Origin: Rivularia sp963920925
GTDB taxonomy: Bacteria; Cyanobacteriota; Cyanobacteriia; Cyanobacteriales; Nostocaceae
DNA length: 64,000 nt
Direction: 5' to 3'
Assembly (NCBI RefSeq): GCF_963920925.1
Contig: NZ_CAWUDI010000001.1
Span: forward strand, 248,001 to 312,000
The notes beneath the pieces are model-generated. The model had not been told where the DNA came from, made no database searches, and saw nothing but the letters and a program-made list of their open reading frames with translations. Positions 53,117 through 62,661 of the stretch are shown here, one piece after another. Position numbers and translations under genes: made by a program. Numbering within the stretch: position 1 is the stretch's first letter; each line of letters begins with the position of its first letter.

Positions 53117-54607
53117 ATGCTGCAAGAATCCACACTTTTTCTGAACGAGCTAAAATTAAAGCAGGGTTTAAGACTGTGGAATTTCTGTATAAAAAACATG
53201 AAAAGTGATTTAGGTTCCCGCTACTCTATTCAAAAGCAACTTGGCAAAAAACCAGGAAGATACACCTATTTAGCGCTTGACGAAGAAACTCAAAATTTAG
53301 TCGTCGTCAAATTGCTCAAACTCGATCGCGATTTTGAATGGGATAGCTTAAAACTGTTTGAGAGAGAAGCACAAATTTTAAAAAATCTATCTCATCCTGC
53401 AATTCCGGAATATCTCGATTATTTTGACGTTGATTCACCTGACACTAAGGGTTTTGCTTTAGTTCAAAGCTACATCGATGCAACCTCTTTAGAAGAACAA
53501 GTTTCAAACGGACGCACTTTCGACGAAGCACAATTAAAAGAAATTGCCGAGAATATTTTAAATATCTTAATTCATTTACATCAACGCAAACCTTCGATTA
53601 TTCATAGAGATATCAAACCCAGCAATATTTTACTAACAAACCGTTCTGGGAATAGCGCTGGTGAAGTTTATTTAGTGGATTTCGGTTCGGTACAAAATAT
53701 TACCGTTGTGGAAAATGGTACTTTAACTGTTGTAGGAACTTACGGTTATATGTCACCAGAACATTTTGGTGGGCGTGCTGTTCCCACTTCCGATTTATAT
53801 AGTCTGGGAGCAACTTTAATTTATCTGGCAACCGGAATTCATCCAGCAGATTTCCCTCAAAAAGATTTACAAATTCAGTTTGAAGATAAAACCCAATTAA
53901 GTCCGTATTTTACAGCTTGGTTGAAAAAGGTATTAGAACCCAGTCAAGAAAAAAGATTTAACTCGGCACAAATAGCATTAGAAACATTACAAAACCCAGA
54001 GCCAGTAGTTAATCTCAGCTTTGCAAATCATCTTGCGATTAAACCAGTTGATACCAAAATTTTATTCCATAAAAATGCTGAAAAAGTCGAAATTATTAAG
54101 CCCGAAGCTGGATGGAATTTTACTTCGTTAGGAAAATTAACCCACAACATAGTATCTACTTTTATTGGACTATTTGTTGTCATGATTTTGTGGGATATAC
54201 CGCTGATTGGATGGATTTTTTCGCTAATGCTTGTTTGCTCAGGAGCTATTAATTGGGTAAAATTTATCTTTGAATTATTTGGAAGAACTCGATTAGTTAT
54301 TAATCAAAAGAAAATTTATTTGAGCTATGAACTTTTCGGTGCAAAATACGAGAGAACCAAACCATCTTTCCGCAAAAATATACTTAAGCTGGAATACATT
54401 AATTCTTTTATTCAACAGAAACAAAATTCAAGAGGAAATATCTCATACAAAGAAGTTTCACCCGCAATCATTATTTGGGCTGGGAATAAACAATATAAAC
54501 TTACCGGAATCACTCAAACGGAAGTAGATTGGCTGATTAAAGAACTTAGCGATTCGTTAAAATTACCCTTTCAACGTCGAGTAGTACCTATCGTTAAATC
54601 TGATTAA
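53117..54607 (+). CDS. Eukaryotic-type Ser/Thr protein kinase with C-terminal membrane region
   Basis: 496 residues from the ATG at 53117; an ATG at 53201 (MKSDLGSRYSIQ), just before the conserved kinase entry, is an equally likely start. The kinase domain has an atypical glycine loop (QLGKKPGRYTYLALD), the Lys in VVVKLLKLD, catalytic loop IHRDIKPSNILL, DFGSVQN, and activation-loop end GTYGYMSPEHF. This loop form occurs in a known cyanobacterial kinase group. The C-terminal half has a hydrophobic pair (STFIGLFVVMILWDIPLIGW) and a soluble beta-rich tail. A remnant of a paralogue lies directly upstream. Confidence 0.9.
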   Translation: MLQESTLFLNELKLKQGLRLWNFCIKNMKSDLGSRYSIQKQLGKKPGRYTYLALDEETQNLVVVKLLKLDRDFEWDSLKLFEREAQILKNLSHPAIPEYLDYFDVDSPDTKGFALVQSYIDATSLEEQVSNGRTFDEAQLKEIAENILNILIHLHQRKPSIIHRDIKPSNILLTNRSGNSAGEVYLVDFGSVQNITVVENGTLTVVGTYGYMSPEHFGGRAVPTSDLYSLGATLIYLATGIHPADFPQKDLQIQFEDKTQLSPYFTAWLKKVLEPSQEKRFNSAQIALETLQNPEPVVNLSFANHLAIKPVDTKILFHKNAEKVEIIKPEAGWNFTSLGKLTHNIVSTFIGLFVVMILWDIPLIGWIFSLMLVCSGAINWVKFIFELFGRTRLVINQKKIYLSYELFGAKYERTKPSFRKNILKLEYINSFIQQKQNSRGNISYKEVSPAIIIWAGNKQYKLTGITQTEVDWLIKELSDSLKLPFQRRVVPIVKSD

Positions 54608-54967
54608 TTTTAGAAATCTTCTTTACCTCTACTGCCTACTGCCTAAGTAGGTGAGCGTAATTAAACATAACTGTGTTTTGTCCGCAGCGTTCACGTTCAC
54701 GAAGTATGCCCGTTAGCGCAGCGTGTCCGTAGGACATAGGTAAGAGTGTTCCCTACACCGGGAATGGAGGCACGACGACGCAATCCCAGCCGTTTCGAGC
54801 AAATTACTTTTCGTTACATAGTTGGTTTTATTTCTGCCGACTTACTTATTCCCTACTGCCTATTCCCTACGGCTATTTCTTATGGAAGATATATCCTATT
54901 TCCATGATCAAGGCGATCGCTCAGATGATACTATGGCATCAAAATACGAAAACAGGGATAAATTAAG
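54608..54967. other. Spacer with dispersed repeats, no gene seen
   Basis: 360 bases. A repeat like that at 7300-7322 is present near 54710-54740 (gcccgttagcgcagcgtgtccg, part), then (ttccctactgcctattcc)-type C-rich units near 54846-54870 before the SIMPL gene, and a HIP1 octamer at about 54913. Confidence 0.6.
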
Positions 54968-55699
54968 ATGCTTGCAGGTAACGATTCTTTACTCAGTAAG
55001 AATGGTTCTGCTTTAGAAAGTCGCGATCCTTTGACTGGTGGCATTACTTTTACCGATACAGACGGTATTAATAATATCTTAAAGGTAACAAGCATTGGAG
55101 AAGTAACCGTTCCCACTACCATTACTACAGTTGATGTGGGAGTTGAAGTACAGGCTGCAACTGCTGCCGAAGCTCAACAGCAAGCAGCTCGGCAGACAGC
55201 AAATGTAGTGGAAGTACTAGAAAGCTTGGATGCTCAAGAACTTGAAACCACCTCAGTTCAATTGTTTCCAATCTATAGCTTTGAAGACGATACCAGAACA
55301 TTAACTGGCTTTGAAGCCCGCAACACGCTTTCCTTTGAGTTGCCAAATGAAGAAGCCGGAGCCGCTATAGATGCAGCTATTGAAGCAGGTGCAAATGTGG
55401 TGCAAAATATCAGCTTCTCAGCCTCAGATGAAGCATTGCAACAGGCACGTTTACAGGCACTTACTCAAGCCGTGGAACAAGCTCTAATCGAGGCTCAGAC
55501 TGTCTTTGATACTTTAAATTTAGTTTCCCAAGAAATTGTTGGCATTGAGATTTTATCACTTGGTGCCTCAAATCCTTTTCCTCAACCCCTCTTTGAGGCA
55601 AGCGTAGCAAGTGATGCAACAACTCCGATACTTGGCAGTTCCCAAACAGTAGAAGCGAGCGTTGCTTTGGATATTCTTTATGCTCCTGTTTCCGTATGA
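54968..55699 (+). CDS. SIMPL domain (DUF541) protein
   Basis: 243 residues. ITTVDVGVEVQAATAAEAQQ, QAARQTANVVEVLESLDAQE, LETTSVQLFPIYSFEDDTRT, LTGFEARNTLSFELPNEEAG and ISFSASDEALQQARLQALTQ are the standard SIMPL/DUF541 blocks. Members are usually exported, but this one begins MLAGNDSLLSKNGSALESRD with no signal peptide from the chosen start, and no better start with a leader is found. Function of the family is poorly known (outer-surface or stress-related). Downstream is G-rich repeat DNA (gggaattgggaattgg), then the convergent SDR gene. Confidence 0.85.
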   Translation: MLAGNDSLLSKNGSALESRDPLTGGITFTDTDGINNILKVTSIGEVTVPTTITTVDVGVEVQAATAAEAQQQAARQTANVVEVLESLDAQELETTSVQLFPIYSFEDDTRTLTGFEARNTLSFELPNEEAGAAIDAAIEAGANVVQNISFSASDEALQQARLQALTQAVEQALIEAQTVFDTLNLVSQEIVGIEILSLGASNPFPQPLFEASVASDATTPILGSSQTVEASVALDILYAPVSV

Positions 55700-55783
55700 G
55701 AAGTTGAGAATTGAGCTTTGGGGATTGGGAATTGGGAATTGGGAATTGGTAATTGGTAATTTCTCCCCCATCTCCCCATCCCC

Positions 55784-56554
55784 CTACCACGGCAACCGGC
55801 TACCATCCCAGGAGAAAAACTCGCCGCTATCTTCTGGTTTCAAGTTTGCAATTACACCGAGCAATAACTTAACCGTATGCTTGATGGGGAATAACTTTTC
55901 TGGGGGTACGTTGCGTTGAAAGGGTTGTGAAAGATTGGTGTCTGTAGTGCCGGGATGCAAGGTAACGACAATGGTTTTAGGGCATCTTCGGCTATATTCG
56001 ATTGCCGTAGTTCTCATGAACATATTAAGTGCTGCTTTCGATGCTCGATATCCGTACCATCCACCCAAACGGTTATCGCCGATACTGCCTATCTTCGCAG
56101 AAATACAGGCAAAAATATTTTTTTCTTGATGTTTAAATAAAGGCTGTAGGTGTTTGGCTAATAAAATTCCTCCGATACTATTTACCTGGAAATAGCGCAT
56201 CAATTGTTCGGGATTAATTTGCCGCAGGCTTTTTTCGGGTTGCATTTCACCTTCATGTAAAATTCCCACGCAGTTGATTACTAAATGCAGCTTGTCTGTT
56301 TGTGCGCTTATCTTTTCTACTGCTGCGGATATTTGTAACTCTTGAGTAATATCCATTGAAAGACAAACTAATTTTTGAGAATATTCGCTTTGCAATGAAA
56401 ATAATTCGTTAGCATTGGCAGCATTGCGATAGGTAGCGTAAATTTTAGTAATACTATTATCTTGCAATAAAGCTTTGACAAAACCCAAACCAATCCCTTG
56501 GCTAGCACCGACAATTAAAGCATTTGCGTGATTAATTTCTTCGATTACTGACAT
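55784..56554 (-). CDS. SDR family oxidoreductase (CsgA/C-factor-like)
   Basis: 256 residues. The NAD(P)-binding motif is ALIVGASQGIGLGFVKALL (TGxxxGIG type with Ala-Ser), followed by INCVGILHE (NNAG-like) and the catalytic YxxxK in GYRASKAALNMFMRT, with a preceding Ser in CISAKIGSI. It is in the short-chain dehydrogenase group related to Myxococcus CsgA. Substrate unknown. The C-terminus VAIPW-like end runs into repeat DNA. Surrounded by repeats on both sides; single gene. Confidence 0.88.
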   Translation of the reverse strand: MSVIEEINHANALIVGASQGIGLGFVKALLQDNSITKIYATYRNAANANELFSLQSEYSQKLVCLSMDITQELQISAAVEKISAQTDKLHLVINCVGILHEGEMQPEKSLRQINPEQLMRYFQVNSIGGILLAKHLQPLFKHQEKNIFACISAKIGSIGDNRLGGWYGYRASKAALNMFMRTTAIEYSRRCPKTIVVTLHPGTTDTNLSQPFQRNVPPEKLFPIKHTVKLLLGVIANLKPEDSGEFFSWDGSRLPW

Positions 56555-56710
56555 TATCTATAAGAATCCGTTTTGATATTTAGATTAACTGTTGAGTTTA
56601 GGAATTGGGAATTGGTAATTGGTAATTGGGAATTGGGAATTGGTAATTGGTAATTGTTAAGAGTTAAGAGTTAATAATATTAAATTTTCCCCATCTCCCC
56701 ATCCCCCATC

Positions 56711-56926
56711 CTAATCCTTACTCCAACACTGTACGCAAAAAGAAAACACGGATACTACTCCTACAACTTCAATTGCGACTTGAAAAGGTGTGGGGCTTAA
56801 AGAAAAACCCCAAATTGAAAGTAAAGTTCCCATGATAACGGTGGATATACGGAGAACTTCTTCTTTAATATTTATCGCTAACCAAATAATTGCAAAGCCG
56901 ATTGTCAGGAATAAGAAGTAAGTCAT
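56711..56926 (-). CDS. Small membrane protein, unknown
   Basis: 71 residues. Hydrophobic stretches about 3-18 (YFLFLTIGFAIIWLAI), 28-45 and 50-66 (FQVAIEVVGVVSVFSFCVQC) suggest two to three helices. ATG at 56926. I do not recognise the family. C-rich plus-strand repeats lie just past its stop, G-rich in its own sense. Confidence 0.55.
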   Translation of the reverse strand: MTYFLFLTIGFAIIWLAINIKEEVLRISTVIMGTLLSIWGFSLSPTPFQVAIEVVGVVSVFSFCVQCWSKD

Positions 56927-57093
56927 TATCTAATAAAAAAAGTAAGATTAAGTAGTAGATAATTATAGTTTACGCTACTGACTTTTCGGTTTATAGCGGT
57001 TTATAAGCAATGCGGGTGCTTAAAATAAAATAAGTAAAAATGCCCTTATTACAAACAAAAAAGTATCATGATGGTGTTAGTTTTATATCCCAT

Positions 57094-57882
57094 TTATATA
57101 TCAATAATTTTATAATTTATCCAAGCTTCCCAAAATATATAGATTGATAGCATTCCTAAGAAGATACGCAGTACAAGACTTACAGTAGAATCTGGTAGCT
57201 TTGGCAATGTACGAGTACTTATCTGCGCTCCTAAAATACCGCCACAAGCTAAAACTATACCTGGAATAAACAAAATATTTCCTTTTAATGTGTGTCCGAT
57301 ACAGGCAACTAAAGCTGTGATGACAATAACACCAAGACTTGTTTGGATAGCTACTTTAATTTCTTCTTTTAAAAGCAACATTTGCATCGGCACCATAATT
57401 GTACCGCCACCCAAACCAAATAAACCGGCTAAAACTCCGGCCGAGCCTCCGGTACCAATTCTAGAAACCACAGGGTTAAATAGTAATACTTCTGTATTCT
57501 CTACTTCCACAGCAGCTAATTGCTTGCGTAAGTCAATAAGATAAATATTAGCCAGTAGTATAATTCCGAAGGTAAAAAGGATGATATGGGGAGGAATTTG
57601 GTTAGCAAAATATACTCCAACTCCGGTAGTTAAAAAGGCTGGAATTCCTAAATAAATGATTTTTTTCCAATCTAAGTAACCCATCAACCAATTCTGTACG
57701 CTTCCAGAAATTGCAGTAATTACAATAAAAAGGCTACTTGTGGCGATCGCCTGAACGGGTGTATAACCTAATGTAACCATCAACGGAATTGTCAGAATAC
57801 CGCCACCGATTCCCAATAATCCGGATATCATTCCGCTAATTAAGCCACCAACTGCCAAAATCAACCACACAAAATCAATCAT
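57094..57882 (-). CDS. TauE/SafE (TSUP) sulfite exporter family protein
   Basis: 262 residues, eight predicted helices as two four-helix halves. The paired glycine motifs GLLGIGGGILTIPLMVTLGY and GLFGLGGGTIMVPMQMLLLK are diagnostic. TSUP proteins export sulfite, sulfoacetate or related small organic/inorganic sulfur anions. The preceding gene on the same strand is a sulfite oxidase 68 bases away, which favours sulfite or sulfate as cargo. Predicted co-transcription with the sulfite oxidase. Confidence 0.9.
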   Translation of the reverse strand: MIDFVWLILAVGGLISGMISGLLGIGGGILTIPLMVTLGYTPVQAIATSSLFIVITAISGSVQNWLMGYLDWKKIIYLGIPAFLTTGVGVYFANQIPPHIILFTFGIILLANIYLIDLRKQLAAVEVENTEVLLFNPVVSRIGTGGSAGVLAGLFGLGGGTIMVPMQMLLLKEEIKVAIQTSLGVIVITALVACIGHTLKGNILFIPGIVLACGGILGAQISTRTLPKLPDSTVSLVLRIFLGMLSIYIFWEAWINYKIIDI

Positions 57883-57949
57883 AATTAAGTATTTTCTCAG
57901 TATTTTGTAAAATATTTGCTAAAAATGTTGTTCTAAAACTCCCTACTCC

Positions 57950-59224
57950 CTAACCTTCTACCGTTACTGGATGACTAACAACACCTCCATAAAGCAATCC
58001 TTTGTCATTCCAAGGAACTGTTAAAGGCTGAGTGTTGCCTAAATTATCTGTAGCGCGAGCTTGCAAAGAATATTCCCCCGGAGTTGGGTTCCAATCAACG
58101 TCCCAACGCACCCATGCAAAGGGTAAATTTGGTTCTCGCAATCGTGCCCTTTGCCAAGTTTTACCTTGATCTAAACTAACTTCCACGCGGACAATTTTTC
58201 CTTTTCCAGACCACGAACGTCCCCGCAGCAGGTAAGGTTTAGCACTAAGTGTCGCAGCCCAAGCCAATTCAAAAGCGCTCTTAACGTTTTGGGAAGTAAT
58301 TAATTTACCTTCCGGTGGATAGTCTGAGCCTCGGAGAAATGCTTGCTTAGTAATCCATTCGCTATATATAGGTGCAGAAGAAACTTCTATTTGCTCAATC
58401 CATTTAACATTGGCGTTTCCAGCCCATCCAGGAAATATGGCTCGACATGGGCTACCGTGATCTATGGGTAGGGGTTCGCCGTTCATTGCATACACTATCA
58501 GCGAATTATCCATTTTGGCTTTGGCAATTGGCACTACAAAGCTGTATTTAGATTTCGTTCCCTTTGAATCGAGTGAATCTATATCTGTACCTTGAATTTT
58601 TACATCTACGGCATTTTTATTCAGCCCAGCCCGCTCTAATAATAAGCCAAGCGGTACCCCAGTCCATTCAGCGACACCAATAGCACCCAGCCTCCAACGG
58701 GTTCCAGAAAAAGGCTTGTTGTAAACTTCTTCAAAGAATATTCGACCATTAGCAGCGCACTCTATGGCACTAGTAACAGAAATTGACGGCATTCCAAGAA
58801 TGTCATCGTAAGTAAACTCTTGGGGTGTATCAATACCCGTACCCTCAACTCGCAAACGCCAAGTAGAAAGGTCAATTGCCTTTGGTTTACTGCGATTATG
58901 GACGTAAAACCAATCATTAGGAACTATATAACCGCGTCCATACATTGCTTCCCAGTTCATCTCTAACGAGCCACTGGTGTGAGAAATATATCCTGGTGGC
59001 AATGGCTTAATGATTTTACTGCCGTTACTTTTAACGCTAGTTTTTTGCTGACTTCGAGCAGATGCAGGTATAGCCAACCCCCCAATAGCTGTTCCTCCTA
59101 CAATACTGGCTAAAATTTGTAGAAAACGCTTGCGAGATAAACCATTATTTCTGCTTTCTTGCCAGATGTATTCATCAACCCTTGCTTGCAAATAATCATC
59201 TTGATCAAAGTCGTTGTTGCTCAA
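57950..59224 (-). CDS. Sulfite oxidase-family molybdopterin oxidoreductase
   Basis: 424 residues. A Tat-like leader has an RK variant motif (LSRKRFLQILASIVGGTAIG, AIPASA). The sulfite oxidase core has TSAIECAANGRIFFEEVYNK, with the Mo-ligating Cys in ECAANG, then GVPLGLLLERAG, DHGSPCRAIFPGWAGNANVK, and a C-terminal Mo-co dimerisation domain with VRVEVSLDQGKTWQRA. The protein should oxidise sulfite to sulfate with an external electron acceptor in the periplasm or lumen. The start is TTG at 59224 with GGGGA 9 bases upstream. It lies between a class V aminotransferase gene and a TSUP exporter gene, all on the same strand. Confidence 0.9.
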   Translation of the reverse strand: MSNNDFDQDDYLQARVDEYIWQESRNNGLSRKRFLQILASIVGGTAIGGLAIPASARSQQKTSVKSNGSKIIKPLPPGYISHTSGSLEMNWEAMYGRGYIVPNDWFYVHNRSKPKAIDLSTWRLRVEGTGIDTPQEFTYDDILGMPSISVTSAIECAANGRIFFEEVYNKPFSGTRWRLGAIGVAEWTGVPLGLLLERAGLNKNAVDVKIQGTDIDSLDSKGTKSKYSFVVPIAKAKMDNSLIVYAMNGEPLPIDHGSPCRAIFPGWAGNANVKWIEQIEVSSAPIYSEWITKQAFLRGSDYPPEGKLITSQNVKSAFELAWAATLSAKPYLLRGRSWSGKGKIVRVEVSLDQGKTWQRARLREPNLPFAWVRWDVDWNPTPGEYSLQARATDNLGNTQPLTVPWNDKGLLYGGVVSHPVTVEG

Positions 59225-59245
59225 GCTATTATCCCCAAAAAAAAT

Positions 59246-59300
59246 TTGTTTGTAGTAGCGCTTCAGCGCATCTTATCGGAAGCGCTGAAGCGCTACTACA
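59246..59300. repeat. GTAGTAGCGCTTCAGCGC foldback repeat
   Basis: Long complementary arms (ttgtagtagcgcttcagcgc and gcgctgaagcgctactacaa) around a short loop (atcttatcggaa). Same family as the element at 43177-43256. It separates the aminotransferase from the sulfite oxidase gene. Confidence 0.9.
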
Positions 59301-59330
59301 AACCTTATCATTGTTACTAACTCCTAACTC

Positions 59331-60788
59331 CTAACTCTCTATCACCGTCCAAACACCTGTAGCTTCATCCTGTTGGTAAGAAGATAGATAGTGTTCGGCT
59401 TTATTTTGAGCAATCTCTGAAATCGCAGATAAAAAGCGATCGCAATCGTCAAAAGTATTGTATACGGCGAAGCTGGCTCGAATAATGGTCGGAATATTGC
59501 GGGTAATTCCTCTGTCAACTTCGGCAGCTATTTCTAAATCTCGTTGATCGGAAATGTTCTTCAGCTTGCGGATATATTCATAAGTACAGAAAGCCCCAGC
59601 CCGCACTCCAATTCCGTATTCCTGCGCTAGGATTTCCGCTACCAAACGTCCATCAAATCCATCAATATCAAAGGGTATTACGTGGGCAATGTCCTCACCT
59701 GTAATATGTACCTTGACATCGGGAATCTGGCGCAGTCTGGTAAATGTGTACTCAACCAAAGAATGCTCGTAGTTGGCAATACGCTTGCGTCCGAGTGATT
59801 CGATAATATGAATCGCTTTAGCAATGGCGATCGCACCCATTGCGTTGGGTGTTCCGGGGTCGTGCGCTCTTTCGGTATAAAAACGCTTTATTTCTAAGTT
59901 TCTTGTTATGTAAGGTAAATTACCGCCACCGATTTGGTAAGGGTAGCAATCATCAAAAAATTCTTTTGGTCCTAATAAAACTCCAGTTCCATAGGGAGCA
60001 TACATTTTGTGTCCTGAAAAAGCCACAAAATCTAAATGACATGGGTCATCATCGGGACGCATATCTACTTTTTCGTGCTGAATCAATTGACACACATCAG
60101 CAAACATTTTCGCACCGTACCGATGTGCTAAAGCTGCCAGTTCGTAGATAGGTGGTCTGTACCCTGTAATTGTCGAAGCACCAGTCATTGTCAGCAACTT
60201 AATTCGTTCGTTTTCTGGTTTTTGCTGATGTGCTTTGAGGATATTCTCGATTTCAGCTAAATCAACGCTTCCATCTGGTTGGGTTCTATACTGAACTACC
60301 TCGTCTCTAGTTACCCAAGGAAGTAAGTTTGAAGAATGCTCGATATCGGAGACTAAGATTTTTCCAGCTCTTTTTGCCCAAAGCGTTGCTGCTCCATTGA
60401 TGGCTTCGGTGGTATTCTTGGAAAAAATTACATAGTTGTTAGCGCTGGAGTTAACAAAATCCCGGATAACGTCTCGACTCGAATCGTATTCTTGGGTAGT
60501 AATAATAGATTTCTGCCCAGAGCCTCGATGCACGCTACCGTAAGAATCCAGCTTGTCATCAATATACTGCTTGAGTTGGGCAAAGGGATTGGTTGTAGCT
60601 CCGTTATCTAAATTGACGTAGTTAACATAATTTCCGTCTAAAGTTTTTACTCTAAAAAATAAAGATTCTAAATTAAATAGCGGTCTAATTTCCCGCTCCC
60701 AAAAATTATCAATATCGCGATCGTTACGCAATGGCAAACTAACTACTTCTTGCAAAACTTTCTCATTCAATGCAAGGACTTCTGCCAT
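59331..60788 (-). CDS. Class V aminotransferase, cysteine desulfurase/desulfinase-like
   Basis: 485 residues, PLP fold type I. YVNLDNGATTNPFAQLKQYI, HRGSGQKSIITTQEYDSSRD, ISKNTTEAINGAATL-like FSKNTTEAINGAA, DIEHSSNLLPWV, ADVCQLIQHEKVDMR and the PLP-lysine in FSGHKMYAPYGTG. It is longer than SufS/IscS (about 410), with a 45-residue N-terminal extension. No clear catalytic Cys loop at the usual site, which favours an activity on a non-thiol substrate such as cysteine sulfinate (giving sulfite), but this is inference. Adjacent sulfite oxidase and TSUP genes fit that reading. ATG at 60788. Confidence 0.83.
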   Translation of the reverse strand: MAEVLALNEKVLQEVVSLPLRNDRDIDNFWEREIRPLFNLESLFFRVKTLDGNYVNYVNLDNGATTNPFAQLKQYIDDKLDSYGSVHRGSGQKSIITTQEYDSSRDVIRDFVNSSANNYVIFSKNTTEAINGAATLWAKRAGKILVSDIEHSSNLLPWVTRDEVVQYRTQPDGSVDLAEIENILKAHQQKPENERIKLLTMTGASTITGYRPPIYELAALAHRYGAKMFADVCQLIQHEKVDMRPDDDPCHLDFVAFSGHKMYAPYGTGVLLGPKEFFDDCYPYQIGGGNLPYITRNLEIKRFYTERAHDPGTPNAMGAIAIAKAIHIIESLGRKRIANYEHSLVEYTFTRLRQIPDVKVHITGEDIAHVIPFDIDGFDGRLVAEILAQEYGIGVRAGAFCTYEYIRKLKNISDQRDLEIAAEVDRGITRNIPTIIRASFAVYNTFDDCDRFLSAISEIAQNKAEHYLSSYQQDEATGVWTVIES

Positions 60789-61909
60789 TTCTATTACCCC
60801 GTTAATTATTGTTTTTTCACAAGCTTTACTCTCACCACCGTCAAGAAAAGTGCTATAATATCACTTCTTATTACTAATATGGTGTTCAACAATACTTATT
60901 CGCTAGTTGAATTCTTTGAGTATGAAATGATTCTTTAACAATTCAACCAAAGATGTAACCGAAATTATATTGAATTATCTTAAATAAATGTATCTATAAT
61001 TACAACGTTAGTTATAATACAAAGGTTTGATTAAGTTTTTTTGAAATAAAATAAATTAACGATTTAAAAAAAAAGCAACTAAGAATAGGCTGTTTTGATT
61101 AATTATGGCTAATTTAAGCTTATATCTGAGTTTTATTATTTAGGTAAAAGTATAAAATTATCATAAATAATGCATGTCTTACGTATATTAACTTAAAATA
61201 AGATCGTTAGCTTTGAACTTAATCTATTCAGGTATTTTACGTAAATGTGTCCGTTTATTGACTTTTATCGCATCACATAAATTGATTTTTACCTGTAAAA
61301 CAAAAGCGGCAAATATCTTAAAAGCTTTGAAATCACTACTATTCAGCAGACAGTCATAAAAGCATCCACCTAATGTACTAAAGAGTACATTATTCGCATA
61401 TTAAATTAGGTGTATATTAAAATATAACTTAGGAAGGATGAAATTTTGCTCATTGTTGTTTTTATGCTGATTTCTTCGTAATGCATAGAGACTTGCTGCC
61501 GAGATTAATACCTCGAATACTTCATACTTATAGTTTCTGCCCAAGCTTGAAGGAAAATAAATTTTATTTTCTCGTAATTTAACTTGGGGGGAATAATTGC
61601 ACCATCTTCAAAAGACTTTGCCTAAGTGCTTACCCAGACTATATTTAACAATTTTATAAATCTTAAATGGTAAATGTTATTCCCAAGACATTTTTGGGAA
61701 ATATAAGACTGACACCTAAATAGTTGAGTAATTACGTAAAAACATTAGTTATTACTACCACATTGCCGCTTTAGGATAGGCTCCCTATAAGGAAGCAATC
61801 CCAAAATTGCCCGTTCAACAATGACTAAGATGCGGCTCATCGCTTGTAATAACGCGATCGCCAAAGTTATGCGTAAATTCAAACTTTCATTTCAAAAATA
61901 TAAGTAATT
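60789..61909. other. Long AT-rich leader/spacer of 1.1 kb
   Basis: No gene supported on either strand. Holds an NtcA-type site with promoter (61376-61419), a hairpin TTCCCAA...TTGGGAA near 61680-61700, and a HIP1 octamer at about 61854. If transcription starts near 61427, the MetOD1 message would have a leader of about 480 bases, room for a small RNA or structured leader. Confidence 0.5.
61376..61419 (+). promoter_or_regulatory. Candidate NtcA-activated promoter
   Basis: GTA (61376-61378), eight bases, TAC (61387-61389) matches the NtcA consensus GTAN8TAC and sits in a perfect 9-bp dyad (TAATGTACT, AAAG, AGTACATTA). A -10 box TATATT (61414-61419, TAN3T) follows 24 bases later, near the 22-23 spacing of class II NtcA promoters. 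It points toward the MetOD1 gene. Confidence 0.5.
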
Positions 61910-62446
61910 ATGACTAAATCAAAAGTTTCAGAAAATACAAGTAATACTTTGAACCTTCCCTTGGAGCGTGAAGGATTTTTCAGCACCTTAATTCGCGAAT
62001 TATCTGGTACGTTGCAGGATTTGGTTGGCTTAGAAGAAGCTTCTGGGTTTATCAGCGTCGTAGGGCAAACTATGGGCGGACAAATTAACCAGGAATATAA
62101 ATCAGCCCTTAAATTATCCAATCTTTCTCGCGAGCAAATTGCTGAGGTTTTAGTTGATTTAAAAAAACGCATTCAAGGTGATTTTTATATCATCGAGCAA
62201 AGTGATGAAAAGATTGTTTTTGGCAACCATGTTTGTCCTTTTGGTGAAAAAGTTCTCGATCGCCCCTCAATGTGTATGATGACTTCTAACGTCTTTGGTT
62301 CGATAGCTGCCGATAATCTTGGTTATGCCAAAGTTGAGTTGCAAGAAACTATCGCTAATGGTGATTCTGGATGCAGAGTTGTAGTTTATTTAGAACATAC
62401 AGAAGAAGCCGAAGAAGCCGTTGGGAGAGAATATTTTAAGGGATAA
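61910..62446 (+). CDS. Methanogen output domain 1 (MetOD1) family protein
   Basis: 178 residues. EREGFFSTLIRELSGTLQDL, VVGQTMGGQINQEYKSALKL, VLVDLKKRIQGDFYIIEQSD and GNHVCPFGEKVLDRPSMCMM match the MetOD1 family. Conserved-looking cysteines 109 (CPFG), 122 (MCMM) and 155 could bind a metal or cofactor or sense redox. Family function unknown; it is often attached to or next to signalling proteins. A histidine kinase gene follows on the same strand 215 bases later. No good ribosome site is seen before the ATG. The upstream 1.1 kb carries an NtcA-type site. Confidence 0.72.
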   Translation: MTKSKVSENTSNTLNLPLEREGFFSTLIRELSGTLQDLVGLEEASGFISVVGQTMGGQINQEYKSALKLSNLSREQIAEVLVDLKKRIQGDFYIIEQSDEKIVFGNHVCPFGEKVLDRPSMCMMTSNVFGSIAADNLGYAKVELQETIANGDSGCRVVVYLEHTEEAEEAVGREYFKG

Positions 62447-62661
62447 AAAATAGCTTTTTTAATAGGGTAACAGTAAACAGGGAATAGGCAACAGGGAAGA
62501 AGAAATATTAGTAAAGGGTAATAATAGGAGCAAGCCTTTTCATAAATTGGGCTATTTAGCCTTTTACAAATGTCAGTATAAATAGTTATTTTTTTGATTG
62601 AATTGACTTTTAATGACATGATTATTTGGATTTAAACTCAATTAGTTAATAAGAGAAGAAA

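Noticed and set aside
61439..61480. Short frame after GGAAGG at 61432-61437 (MKFCSLLFLC)
   Set aside because: Ten codons only, followed by a stop; more likely part of the untranslated leader.
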